This document shows positions 7,471 through 13,509 of a stretch of 13,509 nucleotides of DNA, piece after piece. The translations under genes and the position numbers were made by a program. Below the pieces are notes generated by a model. That model made no database searches. It was not told the origin of the DNA and saw only the letters and a program-made list of their open reading frames with translations. Source of the DNA: Phoronis ovalis (Eukaryota > Phoronida > Phoronidae); assembly GCA_028565635.1 (NCBI GenBank), contig JAOXYB010037795.1:1-13509 (forward strand). Direction: 5' to 3'. Each line of letters opens with the position of its first letter. Positions within the stretch are counted from its first letter, which is position 1.

Positions 7471-10400
7471 CTACAAAATGAATTTAAATAATCTTTAAAG
7501 ATAGAACACACACCATTAACATGTCGGGACAACTTTTAGTTGTCATCACTTTCAGTGATATTGTTAACAAGTGTTATATTTTATTCTCGGCATTATAGTT
7601 CCAAGGTGTTGTTCATTCGCAATGTTTTACAATCGCTGGCAATGTATCAAAGAATACCTGACAAATATTGACAGCAATGTAACTTTTCATGGATCTGTGA
7701 CATTAACATAATTATAGCTTTAGAAATAAACTACTAACCCCATAATTTTTTCTTCTAATGTTCCACGAGTTACAAGCCTATATACGTTTACCACCTTCTT
7801 TTGACCAATGCGGTGAGCACGATCCATAGCCTATTATAAAGGAAATACAAGCCCATCACAGAAAATTATGGGATAAAACCTAGCTTTAGCAGAGATGCTG
7901 GCAAAATTTTGTGCCGGTGTTTTAAAACTGGATCTGAGAGCAATTGCAACCGTACAACATAGTCAAAACATCCACAGTAAATATAATCCGGTCCTCTGTA
8001 ATTTTGTATCTGGTCTGGTCACATAACTGTGACATTATATGGATATAACTGTAAGGGAAAACATAAATGATTCATATTTCTCCATATTAAATACAATCAA
8101 TATTAAACATTATTTTTATCAAAATAAATATAAAGGTTATATACCTGCAAGTCTTTCATAGGATTCCAATCGTGTTCAACAAATATCACAGTATCAGCTC
8201 CAGTAAGATTTAAACCCAAGCCACCAACATGAGTAGTCAGTAACAAGATATCAATAGAAGGGTCATTATTAAACCTGCATAGAGAAAACATTACTGAAAA
8301 CTAACAGATCACTATTAATGGGCAATTATGACATATGTGAATGTCCAAAAAAAAATTTAATTATTTAATTCTGTATTGAATGACTTTGTATTTTTTTTAA
8401 ATTCAACTTACCTTGTAACAATATTATGTCTATCACCAGCAGGTACACTACCATCCATCCTTAGGTATGTTACATTAGACATAAATGACCTAAAATAGTA
8501 AAAATACCTGACATTGGAATACAAGTTCTATATACAAATAATACCCACAATGTACTTTATACTGACTCGACAACATAATTTGCATATGGACAAACCAGAT
8601 TTAAGCTTACAAAGTCTTCTTGTACTCAATTTCCACAAAGCTTGCAATATGTTATAGAAAATTATGCAAAATATGTTACATTTGTATTCTTTTTCTGTAC
8701 ATTTTTATGGTTTTTACTATTAAACTGACAGTACTTTTCATACCGTAAAAGATCTTTCTCCACAATATCCAGCATGCTTTTAAGCTGACAGAACAGCAGC
8801 ACCCTATGTGTATTAACTGGTGAAGAGGAGTCTGAACCAATTCCACAATCAAGTAGCAATTGCCTAAAATGCCAAGAAAATATTGCACATGTGTGAATAT
8901 TAAGTTTACTTTTTGTGCAGCCCTATTCAGTTTGCTGTAAATAAACAACATTGTCTTTGAAGCTGCCAACCTATGTATGACATTCACCCTACGTATCCAA
9001 CTAACTAAATTCCAATGGGGGTGAAATCAATGGGATATTTTGTCAAATTTGCATAAAACTGCAAATAAACCATAACAAGAACAACCTATGCTTGAGTAAA
9101 GTAAGTCTGTCTGCTAATAGTTTTTAAGTAACTGTTAGGCAAGTAAGATACTGTTAGCAGTAAATAAAAGTATCTTGAAACAGAAAGCAAAATAAATTGT
9201 AGTTAAGTTTGAAACTTTTTTTACCTGAGAGCCACCAGTTTCGTTGCGTGATGTAATTCTCTGAGATGGCTTCCGTGGGATTTCAATCTCTGTGTGATCT
9301 CAGAATATTTGGGATGCTGGCTTGTCAAAACCAGTGACGGATGATTGCACACTTTACGTAAATATTGTAGAGCCTAAAAGCATCAATGTTGCAAAAACAA
9401 ACTGAGCATTAATTTGTTCATAGCCTCTCTTTGGAAATTTATACCATTCAGCACTGTTGTCTGTTACAAGACAGTACATCTGAGAAATACCCTTGAACTT
9501 CATTATTAGTATGCAAACAATGTTTCTTTAATCTCTTTTTTAGGCTTTTAAAGGTTTAATAAGGTGAAATAATATTTGTGTGTATACATGAATTTCAACA
9601 AATTTGAATATAAACTCTGAGCTCAAGTTTTAACAGATAAAAATATGGTGGCACGTCAATATATAAGACTGATAATCTGATACACTACGTAAAAGTCGTA
9701 TTGCAAGAGTAACAGATCAAACACATTTTTTGGGCACAATTTTAACTATCACAGAATATTGAGGCATGGTATGAAGGTTAGATATACCTGGAATATGTGA
9801 GTTGTTGGCTGTGTGTTAGGTTTTATTTCTGCTTTTTCTGTCTCCTCTGTGGGTGATTCCACACTTTCATCAACATTTTTCTTGGCACGAGATTTAGCAA
9901 AATCTTCATACAGTTCCACCTGAAAATAAAGAAATAATTCAATATGTATAAAATGAGTCAGCTATGTGATTATTCAATACTTCAAGTTTATCTATTAGCA
10001 AACAGACTACAGCAAATAACAATATGCAATTGGTCTTCAAAAAGGATGTAATAGTGCAATCACAAGCCAATGTATGTATCTATGTATAAAATATTTCCTG
10101 TGCATGTATATGTTTAGTTATCTTTTCACAAACACAATGCTGAGTGCATACTTTTCATCATCAGAATCATTAAACGATTGAAATAAACTGCTTTTATGAA
10201 CAAAAAAATTGCTCCTTATACCTCTCTATAGATTATTCTTAGCTTTCTACATTTATCTGGTTTAACAAATATTCTAATTTGTGAATAAAACACCACAGAC
10301 ATTAGTAAGACATAAATACATAAAACGCACCTGTAATGGACTGAGATCACAGTAGTAATCCTGAATGATTTTCGGTGGTAGATCTTGCAGAACGTCTTCT

Positions 10401-13339
10401 TTCAACCTTCTAAGTAGGAACGGTAAAACTTGACGATGTAAAGCTTCCATAGCCAAAGCACCTAAAACAAAAATGTTACAAACATAACAAATGGCAACAA
10501 TATTTCAAGCTGCTGTTAAATACAACGATACAGTTAAACTAATATTATACAATGCATCAAACAATGCAAAAATTGTGAATGAAAACATGAAAGTGTTTAA
10601 GGCAATCAAACACACACATGTCAAGATCACATGACATTATTGAAGACAGATTCTATTAATATTTCTGAATCAGAACTACATTACACAACTATTTTCATTA
10701 GAACTGATTATTACCAGCTTCCTGCTCTGCTGATGAACTCTTGGCATCACGACTTTGTAATATAGGACGTCCAAATCTTGCATTGAACTGTTTCTCTGTT
10801 CCGAGAAACCCTGGCATTAAAAAGTCAAACAAGGACCATAACTCTAAGACATTATTTTGTATAGGGGTTCCACTAAGGATTAGCCGGTGGTTACAGTTGA
10901 GTTGCTTCACTGCTTTTGACAACTGCAAAAAGGAATATGTACAAGTAAACAAATAGTACTTTTTTCAATTCATTATTAAGTGCAGTATCCATTCCTCCAT
11001 AAAAATACAATGAAAGACTACAAATGATTGTTGATATTGCTACACACACACGTCACTAATGTATTACATCTGATTTACAAAACAAGAATAAATTATATAA
11101 GTGCAAAATCAATAGCACTGCTGCAACTTCTGGATTACCATTTCCTTCAAAGCAATAGTTTGGTAAAAAGAAAAAATAAAGCACATGCTACTGTTGCTAT
11201 TGATGAATTGTGTAAAGTGAAAGCTCTTTTGCGTGTTTATATCTGAGATTGAATTCTGAACTTAATATTTTTTTTAAAATATTACCATCTGTACTTAACA
11301 GCCTCTTGGTAATATCAAGCAAATGTTTGTCTACAGATTAAATTTATATACACTAATTCCAATTCATACCTTTGTTTTACCATTCTTAATGATATGTCCT
11401 TCATCCAGTATGCAGTAATTCCAGTGTATAGCACCAAAGAAGTCAATGTCATTGCGAACAATATCATAAGAAACAACAACTAAGTTATGCTTCTTTATCA
11501 AACCTTGTAGCCTGGCTCTTTCTGTAGGTGGGCCTGTATAATGTAGTGGAAGTAGATAGTCTTTACTGACAAATTTCTGAATTTCATATACCCAATGCCC
11601 AGTGAGGGTTGGTGGACATACAACTATGGAAGGTAATGGTGCACAGTCTGCCTGTTTTGTTTCCTAAAATAGTAACAAAAGAGTATGCAAGGAAATTGCT
11701 GAAACAAACTGAAGCAGTCAGTAGGACTTAAACATTTAAGGCAAATATGTCCAGTATCTGCTATAGGAGTAGAATTATTTATTAATAAGCAATACCTACT
11801 TACTGTATATCCCTTTATTTTCGTGGTCTCTTAATTTCGCGATTTTGTTCAAAATTCGTTTTCGCGAGTTTTAAATTGTGCGAATTATCAATCGACAAAT
11901 ACTAGAAAACTGTTTTTCTAAACCGGTTACTACGCAGCATGTTTGAAGCGAAAGTAGATCACTCGTGACTACTAGTTCAATGCGGGTTTATAACGTTCAA
12001 ATTCAAACGTTCGATTTGTAATGCCTAGGACTTTCATTTCAATTGGATTTTATTCACATTCTTGTGATTTCGTTCTGGCTTTAATCAATGTTAATAAAGG
12101 TGGTGAGTACTAAATACTAAATTGTTTAAATGTATATTGTTGTTTTTCTTAAAATTTCAAAATGACGGATCGCCATGCATTGCCATACTGAATGGGCGCC
12201 GCCATATTGGATTTGCCGATCCTTTTAAATGCGAGGTACTAATTTGTGCGAGCTAGTGTGCTCGCGAAATTCGTGTAAATTAATTCCTCGCGAAAATAAA
12301 GGGATATACAGATAAATAAAAAGAAAACGTTGGCATTATAGATGACCCTAATTTCGTCATTCTAGTTTATTAATAGAGAGTGGAACAAAAATTATGAACT
12401 TTTATGATGAAAAAACATGACAAGTTTTAAACAATGTAGAACAAAATTTAGCACAAAAGTTGCGACATATCTGAAATTGATTTCAAGAAATAGCCTACCG
12501 CATATTGTTGCTGTCTATTAAAATGATCACCAGACAGAATGCATATAGACTGTAGTGTCTTCCCAAGACCCATGTCATCACAAAGTATGCCATGAAGTTC
12601 ATACTTGTTCAGAAATGCTAACCAATTGACTCCATCCTGTAATGTCAGCATAAACTGCTTATAAATATATATTATGTGATGATAACCAGTGCAGTACAGA
12701 ACAACACCTACTGAAATAACTTGAACATGAGAGTCCAATTCAGATTTTCCGTATTGTAAGAGTATCCATTGAATGATAAAGTCAGCTCATTTATCAGATT
12801 TGCTTTTCACCTCATCCGTGGCATGTGAAGTCAAATGTAACATCACGCTCTTGTTCACTTGCATCTGATTGGTTCTAACAGGAGTGCAGTAACAAATATA
12901 ATACTGTAAAACATTGTATCAAAAAGAATACAATAACACTTGAATCATTCAATAATGGGGAAAATCACATACATACAAGAATATAAAAACATCTAGGTAG
13001 CCTAAAAACATTGCAATGTACAGATAATATGTTCCCTTTACTAATTAACTAATACATTCAATTTTATGAGAGTGATCAAGGTAAAGTTGATGTCACCTGT
13101 AATCTAAATTTTCAATAAGAATGAGTTGTGACTAGAATTTACCACAAGTTGGTGTCAGGACAATGGTATTCCTACATGTATCCTACCTGTTGGTATTTTC
13201 TCAGCTCTCCTATTATCGGAACTGGAACACTATAATTCTCCAGCTTCGTGCCATCAAGTAACTGCTCTAAAAATTTCCGCTGACGATCTTTTTGCTCAAT
13301 AAGAGAACTTTTCATTGATGGAGGATGAGGAATACCAGC
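7197..13339 (-). CDS. BTAF1: BTAF1 (Mot1/TAF172), SNF2-family TBP-removing ATPase, C-terminal 632 aa (5' partial)
   Basis: Known role of the family: a nuclear ATPase that binds TATA-binding protein through N-terminal HEAT repeats and uses a Swi2/Snf2 motor to strip it from DNA, redistributing TBP between promoters. Seen here: twelve minus-strand exons in one frame (1899 nt including stop) with all motifs in order: LRKYQQ, motif [19 protein letters not shown], motif II DEGH, motif [24 protein letters not shown], motif [15 protein letters not shown], motif [15 protein letters not shown], motif [12 protein letters not shown], then the tail with [24 protein letters not shown] and [10 protein letters not shown]. 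The DEGH box with GHW and the tail separate BTAF1 from other SNF2 proteins. Every splice junction is GT-AG with matching phase and no key residue is lost. The HEAT-repeat half, roughly two thirds of a protein that is about 1850 aa in human, lies past the right edge. Confidence 0.97.
7739..7830 (-). CDS. BTAF1: BTAF1 exon: motif VI (arginine finger)
   Basis: Encodes [20 protein letters not shown] and [18 protein letters not shown] supplies the motif VI arginines that complete the ATPase site. The exon is 92 bases and ends two bases into a Gly codon completed by the last exon. Confidence 0.96.
7831..8144 (-). other. BTAF1 intron between motif V and VI exons
   Basis: 314 bases, GTATAT to AATAG on the minus strand. 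It holds a small palindrome, gtcacataactgtgac, at 8018-8033, and nothing else I can support. Confidence 0.7.
8145..8274 (-). CDS. BTAF1: BTAF1 exon: motif V
   Basis: Encodes [20 protein letters not shown], then [18 protein letters not shown] and MKDLQ. This is motif V ([11 protein letters not shown]) plus the DWNP sequence that leads to motif VI. The acceptor reads tctatgcag and the donor GTATAT. Confidence 0.97.
8412..8489 (-). CDS. BTAF1: BTAF1 exon: YLRMDGS segment
   Basis: A 78-base exon encoding [20 protein letters not shown] and HNIVT. YLRxDGS plus R-H/x-xIV is conserved in lobe 2 of SNF2 proteins. It joins its neighbours through split Arg codons on both sides. Confidence 0.93.
8744..8863 (-). 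CDS. BTAF1: BTAF1 exon: motif IV
   Basis: Encodes [20 protein letters not shown] followed by [31 protein letters not shown] is the motif IV region of BTAF1. The loop between LLLDCG and the helicase motif is several residues shorter than I recall for the vertebrate protein. Confidence 0.95.
8864..9224 (-). other. BTAF1 intron before the motif IV exon
   Basis: 361 bases with canonical ends. Minus-strand open stretches here are extensions of exon frames into AT-rich sequence; I see nothing else. Confidence 0.7.
9225..9373 (-). CDS. BTAF1: BTAF1 exon: LRKVCNHP segment
   Basis: Encodes [20 protein letters not shown], then a variable stretch, and [10 protein letters not shown]. LRKxCNHP is a hallmark of the start of the second SNF2 lobe. 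The acceptor is cttttag and the donor is GTAAAA. The exit phase matches the next exon. Confidence 0.95.
9374..9787 (-). other. BTAF1 intron after the linker exon
   Basis: 414 bases, GTATAT to TTTTAG on the minus strand; I see nothing in it. Confidence 0.7.
9788..9919 (-). CDS. BTAF1: BTAF1 exon: inter-lobe linker
   Basis: Forty-four codons, phase 0 at both ends: [20 protein letters not shown], a Glu/Thr/Pro-rich variable stretch, and [15 protein letters not shown] and the final FQ match the family; the middle is poorly conserved, as in other animals. Because it has no long run of conserved motifs, it is recognised mainly by position, phase and these anchors. Confidence 0.93.
9920..10330 (-). 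other. BTAF1 intron before the linker exon
   Basis: 411 bases, GTGCGT to TTTCAG on the minus strand; I see nothing in it. Confidence 0.7.
10331..10461 (-). CDS. BTAF1: BTAF1 exon: end of lobe 1 (LRRLKEDVL)
   Basis: Encodes [20 protein letters not shown], then [18 protein letters not shown] and DLSPLQ. The LLRRxKxDVLxxLPPK segment is the conserved SNF2 region joining the two RecA-like lobes. It begins with two bases that complete the Gly codon split with the preceding exon. Confidence 0.97.
10715..10922 (-). CDS. BTAF1: BTAF1 exon: motif III
   Basis: Encodes [40 protein letters not shown] and on to SSSAEQEAG, with one base of the next Gly codon. SGTPIQNN is SNF2 motif III. The acceptor is cctttttgcag and the donor is GTAATA. 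Confidence 0.97.
10923..11369 (-). other. BTAF1 intron between motif II and III exons
   Basis: 447 bases, GTATGA to TTGCAG on the minus strand. A plus-strand open stretch at 11028-11246 has no recognisable protein content. Confidence 0.7.
11370..11663 (-). CDS. BTAF1: BTAF1 exon: motifs Ia to II (DEGH box)
   Basis: The longest exon here (98 codons, phase 0). It encodes [45 protein letters not shown] and [20 protein letters not shown] is the Walker B motif in the form typical of BTAF1/Mot1, where most SNF2 proteins have DEAH or DEGH variants. The acceptor is tactattttag and the donor is GTATGA. Confidence 0.95.
11664..12498 (-). other. BTAF1 intron carrying the MITE-like element
   Basis: 835 bases, GTAGGC to TTTTAG on the minus strand, of which about 509 are the element at 11803-12311. 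Without it the intron would be about 325 bases, in line with its neighbours. Confidence 0.75.
11803..12311. mobile_element. MITE-like non-autonomous element with 21-base terminal inverted repeats
   Basis: The left end (11803-11823) begins ctgtatatccctttatttt and the right end (12291-12311) is its exact reverse complement over 21 bases. Imperfect similarity continues inward, with TTTCGCGA-type subrepeats near both ends. The interior (about 470 bases) has no long ORF and is richer in CpG than the surrounding intron. These traits fit a DNA-transposon-derived MITE. The target-site duplication is unclear: TA near the ends is possible, but the exact boundary cannot be fixed from one copy. It lies wholly inside a BTAF1 intron, away from the splice sites. 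Confidence 0.75.
12499..12636 (-). CDS. BTAF1: BTAF1 exon: ATP-binding motif I
   Basis: Forty-six codons, phase 0 at both ends. It encodes [19 protein letters not shown] followed by [25 protein letters not shown] is the Walker A loop that binds ATP phosphates. The acceptor is gacattacag. Confidence 0.96.
12637..13186 (-). other. BTAF1 intron before the motif I exon
   Basis: 550 bases, GTAGGA to TTACAG on the minus strand. An ATG-led frame runs through it into the motif I exon from about 12738, but the LRKYQQ-DGVNW join requires splicing at 12636. I see nothing else. Confidence 0.7.
13187..13339 (-). CDS. BTAF1: BTAF1 exon: lead-in to the ATPase domain
   Basis: This is the most 5' BTAF1 exon in the window (51 codons, phase 0 at both ends). 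It encodes [20 protein letters not shown], then [15 protein letters not shown] and ends LRKYQQ, the conserved segment just before the first SNF2 motif. The acceptor is gtattatag and the donor is GTAGGA. Confidence 0.94.
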
Positions 13340-13509
13340 CTATAATACACAAGGAACACACTAGCAAAAGAGACATGATATCAAAAGAACACAAGTGGAA
13401 GAAACAATAGCTTCTTAATATACAAGAAAAGTAACAAGACATTTGTCATGTCTAATGCCCATCAAATGTGTAGGATTATATTTTTTTAACATTATTGTTT
13501 TTTTACATT
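13340..13509 (-). other. BTAF1 intron cut by the right edge
   Basis: This starts with the acceptor of the 13187-13339 exon. No further coding stretch of BTAF1 is visible before the edge. Confidence 0.6.

Noticed and set aside
8018-8033. Palindrome gtcacataactgtgac as an operator or binding site
   Set aside because: A six-base-arm palindrome in a 314-base intron is expected by chance, and nothing nearby suggests regulation.
8676-8987. 103-codon minus-strand open frame over the BTAF1 motif IV exon
   Set aside because: It is a different frame from the conserved [12 protein letters not shown] product and reads through the acceptor at 8864-8865; a shadow of the real exon.
10741-11246. Two plus-strand open frames opposite BTAF1 exons and intron
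   Set aside because: The first is antisense to the motif III exon and the second is intronic; neither has a recognisable protein pattern.
12448-12738. An ATG-led minus-strand frame suggesting a separate gene start before motif I
   Set aside because: The part upstream of 12636 has no BTAF1 similarity. Splicing at the tacag acceptor joins LRKYQQ to DGVNW exactly as in the family.
1-13509. tRNA, rRNA, CRISPR or bacterial-type operon content
   Set aside because: I saw no cloverleaf-like sequence, no regularly spaced repeats and no bacterial gene pattern; the spliced genes show that this is animal nuclear DNA.

Overview
This is a eukaryotic, intron-rich and AT-rich genomic window, almost certainly from an invertebrate animal. 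All 19 introns that I can place have GT-AG ends and range from about 140 bases to 1.2 kb. The one gene I recognise, BTAF1, encodes a protein close to its vertebrate counterpart. The short CpG-rich non-autonomous element in one intron resembles elements I associate with molluscs and other marine invertebrates, but that is only a weak hint about the taxon.

The left half (about 467 to 5987, plus strand) holds a nine-exon gene. Its exons join in one frame into a 317-residue predicted type I single-pass membrane protein: signal peptide, a short eight-cysteine ectodomain with furin-like spacing, one transmembrane helix, a basic stop-transfer segment, and a cytoplasmic tail of about 200 residues. 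The tail carries an NPxY motif, a YxxPhi motif and a hydrophobic C-terminal valine. I do not recognise the family. It is the best candidate for something undescribed.

The right half (7197 to 13339, minus strand) holds the last twelve coding exons of BTAF1 (Mot1, TAF172), the SNF2-family ATPase that removes TATA-binding protein from DNA. The exons give the C-terminal 632 residues, covering the complete Swi2/Snf2 ATPase with motifs I to VI and the conserved C-terminal tail. The rest of the gene lies beyond the right edge.

The two genes converge, with about 1.2 kb between their stop codons and no other gene between them. I see no functional link; the arrangement only raises the question of overlapping 3' untranslated regions. 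The BTAF1 intron at 11664-12498 contains a MITE-like element with 21-base perfect terminal inverted repeats. I found no RNA gene, CRISPR array or prokaryotic-type operon.
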